This document shows positions 35,016 through 47,900 of a stretch of 64,000 nucleotides of DNA, piece by piece; position 1 is the stretch's first letter; every line of letters starts with the position of its first letter. The stretch is from Enoplosus armatus (taxonomy: Eukaryota > Chordata > Actinopteri > Centrarchiformes > Enoplosidae), in NCBI RefSeq assembly GCF_043641665.1, contig NC_092185.1, forward strand, positions 27,247,135 through 27,311,134. The letters are read 5' to 3'. The translations under genes and the position numbers were made by a program. The notes beneath the pieces are model-generated. The model worked only from the letters and a program-made list of their open reading frames with translations, made no database searches and was not told the origin of the DNA.

Positions 35016-38000
35016 AAACAGATATTCCACTTACAATTATATTAAACAGAGAAACAGGAAATTCTCTGGAACCTGCACATTTTTGTCTGTTTTTGTTTAA
35101 ATGGCTAAAATGGTTAGTGGTTCAGTTTCTGTAGATCAACTAAATCGATTAATCAAGTAATCATGTCAGCACTAATGCAAATCAATAATGGTAACTTGTA
35201 TGGATCTTCTGAATCTAAATCTAAAGCATGAAGTTAGGTTCATATTCCTAGCTAAATGGGTAGCTACTACAGTGCATGCTGTTAAAAATAATGTATATCA
35301 ACAGTTATGTTTTCTGCACTTAAGCCATGCTCTCAAAACCTAAGACTGGTTCTACTGGTCTGGCTGTATACAGCAGCACGTCCATCTCGTGGTGGGGTTT
35401 GTTTCTTATTGTAGTGGATGACAGGTTAAGTATAAGACATAGAAATGTCTCATAGAGATATTTCCATTTTGACAGCAGAAAATGTTTGAACTATGTTAGA
35501 CATCAACGGTAAATGTTGGTGCCTCAGGATCAACTGCAAATCTTTGGTTGGTGTGCAGTCCATCTAGTTGAAACAAGTGGCTGTGCCAGTTGCTGTTGCT
35601 CTGTACATCACAGAAAAGTCACTTCTCTCATGAGGAAAGATTCAGGTTGAGGTTGTTGTGACACAAAAACAGGTTAATGGCAATGCAGCTATAGATGCCT
35701 CTAGCAATGTGCCAAATAATTTTTCCCAAAGATGGGTTCTGTCATTTCAGATAGTTCTTATCACGCTGATGTTTGTTCAAGTCTTCGTTTTTCTGATATA
35801 AAAACGGGGTGAAACGTCATGATTGACTGCTGAGATCAGACTGTGGTGTGCTCGTGATTGGGTCGGGCGGATGTATGGGCGGGACCTTGATACCTCTGGC
35901 TCCAAATTACTTCGCCAGCGCAAGATGGCAGTGGCCGTATCTGGGATATTTTGGCTTCATTTTTGTACAATGGGAGGAAGTGGAGACACGTTGTCCATCT
36001 TTAGATACAGTCTATGGTCTGGACATAGCAAGGGTGATCCATCATTTAGTAATCCATCCCACAGTGTCTGTGGTCAGCTGAGGGCCACCAGTCTCAGTCA
36101 GCAGTCACATGGTCTACTACTAAATATACTTTACAACACTTTTTGTGGCATGTTTTTTGGCACAAATATAATTCCATCCATCATGTGGAAAAGTGCTGAG
36201 TAAAACATTGATTCGATCCAGTGTTAGCTGTCTGTACAGAGCAGATAAGGTTGTTCTCTTCAGTGGTCTTCATTAGGTAATAACTGTTTCACTTCCACAG
36301 GAGTACATCTTATCACTGCTCTGCTCCACATTCACACACATTTAAACTGCCACATGCTCAGCGTAACCACCAAGTGGAACAGCCACTGGAAAATGTCCAG
36401 TACACCAACGGCCTTCCATCAGGAATGTACTGATCAGCATGTGGTGGTCTGATTGTCAGCTATTTACAACAGCAACAACATTAAAACTCAACATTTAATT
36501 AACTTAATGTATTGATTTTGGTTGATTCACGAAGTTACTAGTGGTTACTACTAGTGAATAAATCATAACACCAAAGTATGTGAGAAGTCATGTGTGGGAG
36601 CACTTTGGATTTGACACCATAGAAAGAAAAATAATAGATAAAGTTGTGACTGCTTGTTGCATTTTAAAGAGAGAGACAGAGAGAGAAAGAGATTATTTCT
36701 CCTTTGTCTGTTAACAAACCTATTCTGACAGCTCTGAATCACAAAAGCTGCTACTGCCTCACACACTGCAGGAAGATATGTAGAGAGAAGTGTTTTTAAT
36801 GCTGTATCACACCTACAGCATATGAGACTCTACAGTTGTACTCTAACATTAAATCATGGAGTGGTGGGAAAGTTGAACTAGGAAAACCTCATCTGCTCCT
36901 GTGTTTTCTGACACAGATTAGCTGTGTTTGTGGTCTTTTTTTAACGCGGTACGCAGTTTTAACAATAACAATCGAGCAGGCAGACTGATCAGCATTGGGA
37001 TCCAGTATTCTGTAAGTAGTAAACAACTCCACTTAAAACTAGCACTCTCCTGGTTGTCGCTTGCATTGCGTAAGGGGATATTTGCATGAAGTACATTTTT
37101 TCTTACCTTTCCCCTGTAGTGCCGCTGGGCACTCAAACCTCTGTAGCTTAATGGACGCCAGGTCCCATTCACAATGAATAGCAGCCTGTCACTGTCCCAG
37201 CTTTGAGTCTGTATGTGTGAACGGCCACTAAGACTGGAGGTAATCCATTGTTCATAATAGCTGATGATGGTTTCCAGGTACATGTGTGATGCATTAATGA
37301 CTAACAAACTACTTGCTATAAATGTCCACAATTGTCTGTAACGTTGCATCAGAGTGGCTGGTTTTCGTGTTGCTGAAGACATGCAGTGAAACTGTGCTTC
37401 TTCGTCATTGTTCTTTTCATTGCTAGGTCTAAACACTATATATATACATATATATATAGATAGAGAGATAGATACTCTGTTTCTTCCACCAAACAGTTGA
37501 TTAAGGCTGTCTCTAAATCCATTTATGGCTTACTGTCCGTGTGGAGTGGTATGTTTCTGCTTTAGTTTTATTCTTGTCTGTCGTCTTTTGATGCTATCGT
37601 TGGAGAAGAAATGAATGTAATTGTCTTTTAGAATGAATTTCACCCTCTGATTGTTGATATCACTGCACAAAGACTGGCACAAAGAATCCCCCTCTCTGTA
37701 ATTCTGGTGTTTATCTCTGATATTTGACATGCCACTGCTGACACATTTTTCTTCTATTGAACTCTGTTTTGGCTGCACGGGAAAGGCGTCTGTGTGATGC
37801 CACGCAATTATATTGAGGCCCTTATCTACACAACTATAACAGAAAACACAACTGAAAACAACATGGACAGAAAATCAAGGTACAGTACATTGTAATGACA
37901 TCTTTGACAGTGAGGGTTTTAGAAGGTAAGCTTCAATGCTATACAAATGCAGGTTCAATGCAGGACAAGGTCTTTACTGCGACCAGCTCTGTAGAGCAGC

Positions 38001-38219
38001 AGCAGTTTGACCATGCCTGTAGCTGCAGTGGCTTGTTGTGATAAGGCCCGAGCCTACTGCCACTTCATGTGTGCAGCCAGTGGAAGTGAGTGACACTGCA
38101 GCTCTGAGTGCAGCAGAGTAGAAGGCCACAGCTGAAAGCAGGAGGTTGGTTTGGATTAGCAGCTGCTGCGCCTCTCTGTCTCCCTTCGTCTCCCTCTGCT
38201 CCTTCTGTCTACTCTGTAT
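35016..38219. other. Intergenic, one unassigned open frame
   Basis: The longest open frame is 36918-37436 on the minus strand (172 codons, starting MFRPSNEKNNDEEAQFHC). It has no signal peptide or known domain and low complexity is absent. I suspect an old repeat. (GA) runs at 36668-36690 and a TA/GATA microsatellite at 37437-37472 are present. No first exon for akap13 could be identified. Confidence 0.35.
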
Positions 38220-38280
38220 CTCTCTCTCTCTCTCCCTCTCCCTTTCTCTTTCTGTCTCCTTCCTCGTCTCCGTCTCATTC
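38220..38280. repeat. CT-rich microsatellite
   Basis: TCTC and CCCT units; the minus-strand Glu-Arg runs across it are artefacts. Confidence 0.9.
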
Positions 38281-38439
38281 CTTCCATACCAGACATAACT
38301 TCTGGCCAGCTGAGTTAGTCTCCAGCCGCTCGCTGTACTTCTCTGTAAAAGAACAGCCAGAGTCAGCATTCAGTTGTATAACACATAATTACAACAAGTT
38401 GTGGAAACATAGCCCCTTCTCTGCTCCTCTCACCACAAC

Positions 38440-38442
<3 letters not shown>

Positions 38443-38495
<53 letters not shown>
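38443..38495. repeat. (GT)n microsatellite
   Basis: About 26 uninterrupted GT units followed by GCGCGC, which together form a Z-DNA-prone tract. Confidence 0.97.
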
Positions 38496-38503
<8 letters not shown>

Positions 38504-39299
38504 CGCTTTTTGCATGCACAAATGTGGCTAAGCAGCCTTTGTTTATGTCTGTTGCAGTTGGGCAGCACTGTGTGTATGTTATCTCACTCATCTACAAACA
38601 AATACTTTGGTACTAAAAAGTTGTTATTAGAGAGTCCAGTGGCCCACTATATAAAACACACAAAGATTAGGTTTGGGCCGTAACATCGTGATTTAAACCC
38701 CCCGTTTGGCGAATAAAGTCTTGTTACTGAAAGTGCAATAAAAGCTTCGCGAGTGAAGATTAGTTTATCAGTATGACCAGTATTTATTTATTTTATTATA
38801 ATCAGATGATCTGCTTTAAGAGGTAACTTTATCATAGTGTTAATTGTTCCTGCTGCAGGGAAGATTTATTTTCCTCCGGGCCAAAGTTGATGCTGACTAC
38901 TGCTAACCCCCTTCACTGTTACCCAGCAGCTGGGAAGCAAGACACGGGAACTTATTCATGGGAAACTGCAACCTAAACTGTACATTTACTGCCACTAGAC
39001 AACTTCACTTCTAGCCTTTCCCTCTGCTCTGACAGCTTGTCTGATCTGAGCCCAGCCACCGTCTCTCTCTACGCACTGAGAGACAGTCCTTAAAGGGGCC
39101 ACGCTGCTCTTAAACAACTGTTGCTGTAGCCCAACCCTATGCAGGGTTTTATAAAGCTATGTATACACATGGTTCTATTTTATAAATCTCAATTATTGCG
39201 GAGCTGGGTGCCCATGCACAAGCCTCATTTCCAATATGTCAACGATAACTCCAGAGCAGCAGTCATTTTGGATGGCACAGCAAAGGTCAAACACAACCA

Positions 39300-39528
39300 G
39301 TCAAAGCAGGTGACCGCCCACCTAGAGTCTGGTTCTGCTCGAGGTTTCTGCCTCTTAAAAGAAGTTTTTCCTTGCCACTGTCGCCATAGTGCTTGCTCAT
39401 GGTGGGAACTATTGGGTCTCTGTAATAATATTACAGAGACGGTCTAGACCTGCTCTATTTGTAAAGTGTCATGAGATTACTTTTGTTGTGATTTGGCGCT
39501 ATATAAATACAATTGAATTGAAAGGTCC
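39300..39528 (+). repeat. 3' part of a common fish retroelement or SINE
   Basis: The block includes TCGAGGTTTCTGCCTCTTAA, TTTTTCCTTGCCACTGTCGC and a tail GATTTGGCGCTATATAAATA then CAATTGAATTGAAA. The ATTGA-type tail after a GCGCTATATAAATA box marks a retroposed 3' end. Its exact class is uncertain. Confidence 0.6.
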
Positions 39529-40069
39529 CTGGCCAGATGTTGGGGATGCATGGTATGCATGTTAACCACTAGACTACAAAGACACCTTAAGTAATCAATC
39601 CAAATTAAGTTTATAAACTATCTCATACCATGCAGTGGTAAAGCCAAAGCCAATTGATCCATTGTTAATATAAAAAAAAATATTAGAGCAGTCAAAACAC
39701 AAGATAGAATTCCTTTTGAAAGATAAACTTTGGTCTCAGAGTTTAAACCTAATATTGTTGATGCCAAATTGTTTTTGCTAAAGGTACATTTAATTTCCCA
39801 CCTCAGCAGGTGTTTCCAGGTGTTGAGGAGTTTTACTGCATATGTGAAACAAGTAGTATAAAGCCTTTAGTGTCTCAGAGAGAGCTGTGTTAAGTCTGAT
39901 AAATGTCCTCAAGTGATGTCACTTGAGTCAGTGTCGGTTGAAGACTGCAAGTTTGAAAATGAAAACAATCTGTTGGTGTGGAGTAAGAAAGAAGTGAGCT
40001 GACCAGAGATCTGCACTCATCTCTGCTGCAGGCTAGAGGCTTCAGGCTACATTAGCCGCTACTAGCTGC

Positions 40070-40318
40070 TCCTCCTTCTCACCTACAGATCCCTCCATAC
40101 CCTTGACCTCTAATACCTTTCAGACCTCCTCCACCCCTATACCCCGTCCCAACTACACAGGAATCGCACTGCGCCGTTCTGTTCTCATGTGTGCATACTG
40201 GGTTGAATTTGAAGTCGGAACTCCTGAGTACATAAGTTTGAAAAGTCGATATCGACTGATGTTAAATTTCAGCCTGCTCTCTAATTCTCCTCCTCCTCCT
40301 CCTCCTCCTCCTCCTCCA
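40070..40318. repeat. Possible L2-like LINE scrap, then (TCC)n microsatellite
   Basis: The + frame near 40100-40150 reads like the DLLHPYTPS motif found in L2-like LINEs; it is too short to be sure. Positions 40287-40318 are clean TCC units. Confidence 0.35.
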
Positions 40319-43300
40319 AGCTATCTCAAGCTTCTGTCTCTCAGCACAGGTGATAGACGCTGCCATCTTAAGTGGCCGACCTGTTATCATCACACACTGG
40401 CTGCCCTGGAGTCTGCTTAGCTTCCACATGCAGATGCACACATAATAACAGTCACACTGTACATTCAGACACACACACACACACAGTTCAGATGGTCTGG
40501 TCTGTAGTCTGTCCATGTGTGGTAATGATTCCAGCAGCTTCCTGTAACGGGGCAGAGTTTAGTTGGTTTAAGTTGGTTCTGGGGTCATGCCTTTCATGAT
40601 GGAACAGGGCTAATGACCTATTTATAACATCCAGGCCCTGATGGTGTCTGGAGTGTCTCTGTATGAATATTTCTTCACACCAGCACTTGTAGATAGTTAC
40701 CTGGATGTCTTAACTCTCAGCCTTTACCTTCATGTGCCCAGTGCATTCTGCTAGTCTCAGACATCTGATTGCTGCCAGAATGTGATCTTGGTTTTAGGTC
40801 AGATTTAAACAGAGCCTGACCAATGCTGGAGTGTTGAAGCCTGTGCCGATAAGATACTTGAGAATTGTCATTGAAGTTTGCCTATTATATATTATACACA
40901 CACACAATACTTGTTAGTAGATACATTCAGTGCTGGTTTGAGTCTAAACATGTAATTTGTTGACAAATTAAAATATAGAATATCACCAGCCTTATCCATT
41001 GAACTTGATTTGAGAAAAATTTAAGTCAGATATAAAATATAAAATGCTGCCAATAGAATATGTATTGCTGTAATGTCGTTTTGCATATTTGCAAATACAG
41101 AGATTATCTGTGATCACCCATTATTGACTGATTATTGGCCAGCTGCTGAACTTGGGCTCTAGTTGAAAATGAAAATTGCAAAGAAAATCACATCCAAAGA
41201 CATGCTAATTTCTGTTCTCTGAATCCTTTACTTGATCATATGAGGCCTCACATGACGTCATGTCTGTGAGGAAAGAATCTGAAACTCTTTGTTTTGTCTC
41301 GCTCTTTCTCTCTCGCTCTTTTCTTACTTTCTAAGTGGAAAATTCCAAACTCAAGAGGCTGAGAAGTCAGGAAAGTAATCATGAAGGTGTTTTGACACAT
41401 TTTCAGAACAGCTAACATCTCTGAGAGTGTTTTATGAGCTGTGTCCAAGTGATTTCAGTGTGTATTATAAAACCTGCAGCCACCTCTCCTGTATTGCTTC
41501 TGCATCAGATTGTTCTTCTATGAACCCCTCCTTCCTATATTTAGACCAGCTGAAGCCTGGTTTATAAAAAGACATGATGAAACGTTTTTTCTCTCTGACT
41601 TGCACACCAAGTTCAGAAGGGTCTCTTTACTGCCAGCTCTGGATTTAGAGGCAGAGGGGATGAATCTATTTATGCTGTCTGCTGTATGTGTCTGTAAAGG
41701 CCACAACATATTATTCACATCATGTTCATCCCATCAAACCATTCAGGGAACCTTCATGACCTGTATGCATCTATTGCTTTTTTTTCTTTCATGTCACTTG
41801 TCTGTGTCTCTCTCTGACAACATTTGACAGAGCCACTGTAAGCTGTGACTGCTTTGTTTACTACCCTTGGTGAGTGTGTCTGTGTTCTGTAGAAACTGAC
41901 ACTAGAAGGGGGCTTTGGAAACAGATTGCTCTCAAATGAACCCCTGCTGTGGGATGAGAGGGTGGGTGGGCTAAGTAGCAGGCACATGCACAGATGTGTA
42001 CACACACACGCATTCATGCATTTCACTGAGGGGTGAGGATTAGCTCTACAGCCAGACAGACAGAAGGACAAGAGGATCTGCTGCTGTAAACTTTAGTCAT
42101 CTTAATGGCTCATGCTTAATGTACTTTGATGACTGAGCCTCCTGAAGTTAAGTCTCTGTTCACAAGCTGCCTCCTTCCAAGTCTGTATTTCAAGACCAAA
42201 TGTGTCATCAGCCATTCATAGAGTGAGTATTCATTACATGCAACTCTTCTGTTAAAAGCTACTTTGAGGTAGCACTTGTCAAGTCACAAAGGTGGGACAT
42301 ATGACATGACCTCAGTGGCTGGTCAAACCGGAAAGTGGCACAGCAAAATTCACTAGTGTGTTCCTGGGAAATATGTGGTGCCAGCCTGACAATAAGTTCA
42401 CACAGTTCATTCATTTGTACCATCCACTCCTTTTGTGGAGCAGTTTATACTCCAGCAGAGCAGAATTAAATGATGCGACACAGCAAATATGATAGCTTCC
42501 TCCATCATTCGGTTCCAGATCCAGTTCTCCCCATTCCCTCAAAGTTCAGCAGTGTCAGGTAGGGTTTGGGCGATGTGACTGTAGAAATGTGTCCACCGGT
42601 AGAGATTTGGCAATACTGTTTCCACCGCGGGAGCTGTCCCTTAGTGTCTCTGCTATATACAGTATATTTGCACCAGGCTATGCTACAATTATTATTAGTC
42701 TTATTATTCATATTGATATTATTACCACTATCATTACCATTACTTTACATCTCTATGTGTAACATTTTACTACTGTATGCTCTCTCTCCTTCAAGATCAG
42801 ATTTAAGCTCAGTGACATGGAAACTAAGTTTGACTATTAAACCTCCGTTAACTCTTTCAAACATTGTGAAATTACTATTAAGTAATAACAACCGTGTGGG
42901 TAGGTGCAGGTGGGTGTCGTGCTTCACAGCCCTCAGTACAGTTGATATACACTCACACAGTGAACAGAAGTCTTGGCTTGATGTCATGGCTGCAAAGATC
43001 TCACTGTTATAACATACAAAGTGACAAAGGTTTTCTTCAATCAGATACCAGCAGACATTACAACTGAGTAAATACACCACGTTGACTGTATGAGCAGCTC
43101 TAACAGGCATGTGTCTGTCTTTGTCTGCCTCTATCAGACAAAGTCAGACTGTGTGTGTGAGGAGGGCTTGTTTTCTCCTTTGAGTGTGTGAGGAGGACTT
43201 GTAAGGCCCCTCTGTTTTCCTCTGACTTCCTGTTTCCTGTGCATGAATGGGCCAACCACATCACGGCATGTAGAAGAGCTGGGTGGTGACCCTGGCCCTG

Positions 43301-44939
43301 TGTCTTTTTGACATGTCTGTCATTAGAATGTGCTTTGAACAGTGAGCCAGTCATACTCGCTGCTGATTTCATGTGCATGAGATGCTGTGTCTCACCCTGC
43401 ACTGACTGTGATTCCACTTCAAACTGTACTAAGCAATGAATCAGCACACGTATTGACATGAACTGACCTGACATCTCTCTAGGGTAATAACTCCTGGACT
43501 ACTGGACAATCTCTAACTAAAGATTGTGTTTTCATTTGACATAAACAGAAAAATAAAGCTGACCACAGTCAAGTTGTAAAGTTAAATGCACCCAAACACA
43601 CACACTTAAATCTCTTAACAAACCAAAAAAAAGACAAGTTCATTAATCAGACAATATGTTTCTTAATAAAAGCCTGCTTGCTTCATGTTTGTTTAAGCTG
43701 TAGTATCAGGTTTTTGTCATATAAAAGTCTACATTTGCATGTTTCTTTTCATCACTACAACCTTCAATATAACTGTGTGTCCGCCTGTTTGTCACTTTCC
43801 CGTGTGACAACTTCCACCTTATTCCTTCTTATTAGTGCTCAGATTTTAATGTCATGTGTATCCCTGCCTCTACCTATACTTCAACCTGTGCAGAGGTCTA
43901 ATTAGTCAGAATGAGTGAAACACCAGTGTGGCTGTAGGGGCACTTATTTGTGTGGTGTTATTCCCCTGATCTTTTTCTCTCAGTTTCAGTCCTCCATCCA
44001 CACCAACGGGGTGCTCACATTGCTCTCAGCTAGAAACAGAGCACTCTCCAGAGTGGATAAATCTTACTGGCTTGGTGTTTCAGTGTGTACGGGGGTCAGT
44101 CGGGCAGTTATGGGGACAATTTTAGTCCTTTCTGTGATCTCCTATTTTAATGCTGATATAGCCAATCACAGTTCATGATATGATCAATACCAGAGCTGTT
44201 TGAGAATGACTGCTGGGTAATGTAGTATTTATGTTTCATCCTCTGACAACAGAAAAGTCTGTAAATGAGTACAACTATATGGTGAATTCAGCTGCATTAA
44301 ACATAGTGAGGGTGACCACAGAGTGCAGGAGGAGACCGAACTGGTCTAACACACAGTAACCAGCTGTGCCTGTCTCACTGCTGACCAGACGCTGGCTGTG
44401 ATCAGCAGTTTGGTGGTTCAATTTGCCCACTGAAAAGAGGACGACGAAGAAGAGATTTGAACCATTTTCCCATTTCTGTGCAGACTTATGAAAACAATGA
44501 AGACACCTCGTTTTCACATGTAAACAATGTTTTTAAAATGAGACTGTTTAGTGTGGACACACACAGCCACATTTAAAGGTTTGGCTACACTGACACCAGT
44601 AAAACAAGCAGATGTGTTTCTAGTTTCAGTATGAAACTGTGTCGGGGGATTCAGACAGCCTCCTTTCATCAGTGCCTGTCAAATGTTGCTGCTGTTGCTG
44701 CTGCTGCAGTTTGTTGTTTATGTGGAATTGTCCTTTTATGTGCTTTATATTGAGTGTGTGAATAAATTAATAGAATTGATTGGGTTATTTAATTCATTGT
44801 ATTTAGTATTTCCCTTCCTCGAGTCCCTGTTTTCTTGCTCCAGTCATTCTATCCCAGCCAGCACTGCTACGTTAGTTAGTTTTGACCATCTCGTGTAGAT
44901 TGAATGCTCATATCTCTTTCCCTGTGTCTTTTCTTCTAG
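40319..44939. other. Long intergenic stretch upstream of the akap13 start exon
   Basis: No protein-coding frame with known motifs; the longest are 148 codons (42566-43012) and 124 codons (43100-43474 minus), both low in recognisable structure. A (CTG)n run lies at 44690-44710. The untranslated first exon(s) and promoter of akap13 may lie here or further left, but I could not place them. Confidence 0.4.
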
Positions 44940-44950
44940 AGTCCAGCGCC

Positions 44951-44983
44951 ATGAAACTGAATCCCCAACAAGCTCCACTCTAT
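44951..44983 (+). CDS. akap13: akap13 coding exon 1
   Basis: Acceptor TTCTTCTAG ends at 44939, so 11 bases of 5' UTR precede the ATG. It encodes MKLNPQQAPLY. Donor GTAAGT starts at 44984. Confidence 0.93.
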
Positions 44984-47900
44984 GTAAGTATCTATCATTA
45001 TCACACAGTATCATCATGGGTCATTGTAGTTAAAGTTGGTGATATTTAGCTGCACTGCTGCGTTTTCAATTTAGATGCAGTCCTCCTCTGCCCCTCTGTG
45101 TGTGCTATTTATTTCAGGATTTACTTTCTGTTGTAACTACAGAGCAGAGATACAGAACTAAACTGTACATGAACACAGTGAAGGACTATTGCTAAAAAAT
45201 GACCATGTTCACTTTCTGGGGATCAGATATTACTTTTTTTCAAAAAAAGTAAACTACAGAGCAGAGATACAGAACTAAATAGAAGTAAAGAAGTAAACTA
45301 CAGAGCAGAGATACAGAACTAAACTGTACATGAACACAGTGAAGTGACTATTGCTAAAAAATGACCATGTTCACTTTCTGGGGATCAGATATTACTTTTT
45401 TTCAAATGCTTTTATCATCTTTCTGTAACAGTGTGTGACTTTTCAGGGGATAACCCCCCAAACTCATGGCTGCTCTGGAGCGGGCTTAGCAAGCCAGGAT
45501 TGTGCCAGTGTGAAAGCTTTCTTAGCTCAGGGCTAGGGGGGGGGTCCAGATCAGAATCAGAATCAGAAATACTTTATTGATCCCCGGGGGGAAATTATAC
45601 AATAGATAAACCTTAGACAGCTCAGGAGGCGAGGTGACGTTGGAAAACAGGCAGATTTTTCTTTGACAATTATATTTATTGTTATTTTGTTTCATCAAGC
45701 CATAAACAGATGTATCCCAGTCACCCTCATCCCACCCCATGGATATAAGAGTCCTATTACATATAAAATGGTTATTGAGTCTTAACAGTGAGTTACAAAG
45801 CTGGTATACAAAAGAAGCTTTACTGTATGTCACATCTTTCAAACTAACTTGTCAAGGTCGAACCTAGTTATTTTCCAAAAAATGTAGGAATTTCCCCCAT
45901 ATTTTATAAAATTTGATAGCAAAGGTTAAGACTTTGAGAGAGGTTTTTAAACCACTGATAGATGGAGGGTTTTTCTGGATATTGTATGTTTAGCTTGAAG
46001 AAGAGAAAAAACAATATTTTTTTTCTTGGTCTTATTAAGCCTTGGAATCTCAGAGAACAGACCCAATCATATATCATACTGCAGGAAAGGCATCAACATC
46101 CTGCCTTGCAGTGCTTACATTTACATTGCATCACTATTCTAGTTAAGCCTAGCTCCATGTTTTAGTGCTGGCTTTAGTTTACCCCATTTTTTTTTTTATT
46201 TTATACATGTGTAATATATTTTCTATAACAGAATATGTGTGCACTGACTCACTTTAATGGTGATATAGCTGGGAGCACATAAGGTCCAAACTTTGCCTTC
46301 AGGTAAGCTGTATCAAAAAGGCTGTTTCTTAACACGTGAAGAAGAAACAAATGTTTTTATAATGTTAGAAAAGGTTCCACTTCAGAACCAGTTCTCAACA
46401 TTTAGTCCTACTTCTGAATTGGTAATTTTAGCATGTTATATACCAAATATGTCAGTTATGTGCACAATGTCCTCATCTTCCCCTGAAGAGCACCTGCGCT
46501 GAATAACAAGTATGTGCCATTCAGTGGCAGCCTCAGAAGCAGCCAGGCATCAGTATGTGCTCAAGCAGGAAGTTTGACCCATGCCTGTCTCTGTCTCACT
46601 GAGTTTAACAGCAGTGATGTGTGTGGACATCCTTGTTCATTGTATCAGGCCTGTGTGTGTGTTTTGCGTGAGTGAGAGTGATCTGAAACATTCCTGTGTG
46701 CTATTGTTAGTCTGTGTTTGTGTGGGTGTGGTTGTTAACAGGCTTTTAACTGCATGTTCAGCAAGAAGTGTGTGTGTTGTGTCATGTTTCACAGAGGGGA
46801 GGGGCATAAATACACACTCTAAAGGCTCTGTTCATGTCTTTCAACCCTTAAATGCAAGGGTGTTTTCTCAACCTTCTGCGACAGGCAGGTGAAGATGAAC
46901 GTTTATTGTGGTCAAAACCAGGCAGAAAGGTAGAACAGGCAAACATACCCAAAAGGGAGTCAGGCAGGGAATCAGAAGTGGCTAAAACGTAAGCATTCGA
47001 GACAGCATGGCAGGGAATGAGTGGAAATGGGCTGGCATAAATAATGCAAGGCTGATGAGGGAAATAGGAAACAGTGCAGGTGGGGAAGGTCAGGTGATGG
47101 AACTGGCGGGGAAGGGGTTACTGCAGGTCGAACTCTGTCATCAACAAGGCATTTTCATCTTCAGCTGACATGAAATATGTTATTTTCAGGCTTTTCCTGG
47201 TAAAACACTAGCAGCCCCAGTGCTTAGGTGTTTTAAGGAAAGTCATTTTCACATATGTAATATTACAAATGTCTGGAAAATAAAATGAAAAATTTAAGTC
47301 AAACTGAAATTTTAATTACTGAATATAGACCTTGTTTTGTTTGTACACAGCGATGATGTGTTTTGTGGGCAGAGCGGAACTGGTGGCAGAAAGTGACTGT
47401 TCAACAATAGCGGTGTTTAGTGCGAGTGCCAAAATCAGATTTACAACATGAATATGGATCATGCCTTCTCCCATTATTTGAATGGTTTGCCAGCAGAAGA
47501 CAGGTTGTTTTACATTAATAAGCTAACCCTTAGTAATGGGGTGAGGTTTCCTGACTCATACTCACTGTCGGGTCAATGGGTCAATGATCCAACTAAATGG
47601 TCGGGGTTACAGTGGCCTGACATCTTCGTATACCTTGTGGAAAAACCCAGCATCCATTCGAAAAAAAACCCTCAACGCATACAAATCTCTTGACACATAC
47701 AATTTTGTACTTTGCTTTCATGTCCAGGACCTTGAATACAGAGATTTGCCAAATTATTTTTCTTTATTACGGGCCGACGTACTGCCTAGCCAGCGGCAAG
47801 GACATAAAACCCAGCTATATAAGACATGGGGTATTATAAACAAGAGACTTAAAAATAAGCTTACTTTAGATCAATGTGAAACCCTCAAGTTTACTACCAG

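Noticed and set aside
37974..38683. Overlapping ORFs of 131 and 191 codons that could be an upstream akap13 exon
   Set aside because: They depend on CT and GT microsatellites, and no splice phase or homology ties them to the MKLNPQQAPLY start exon.
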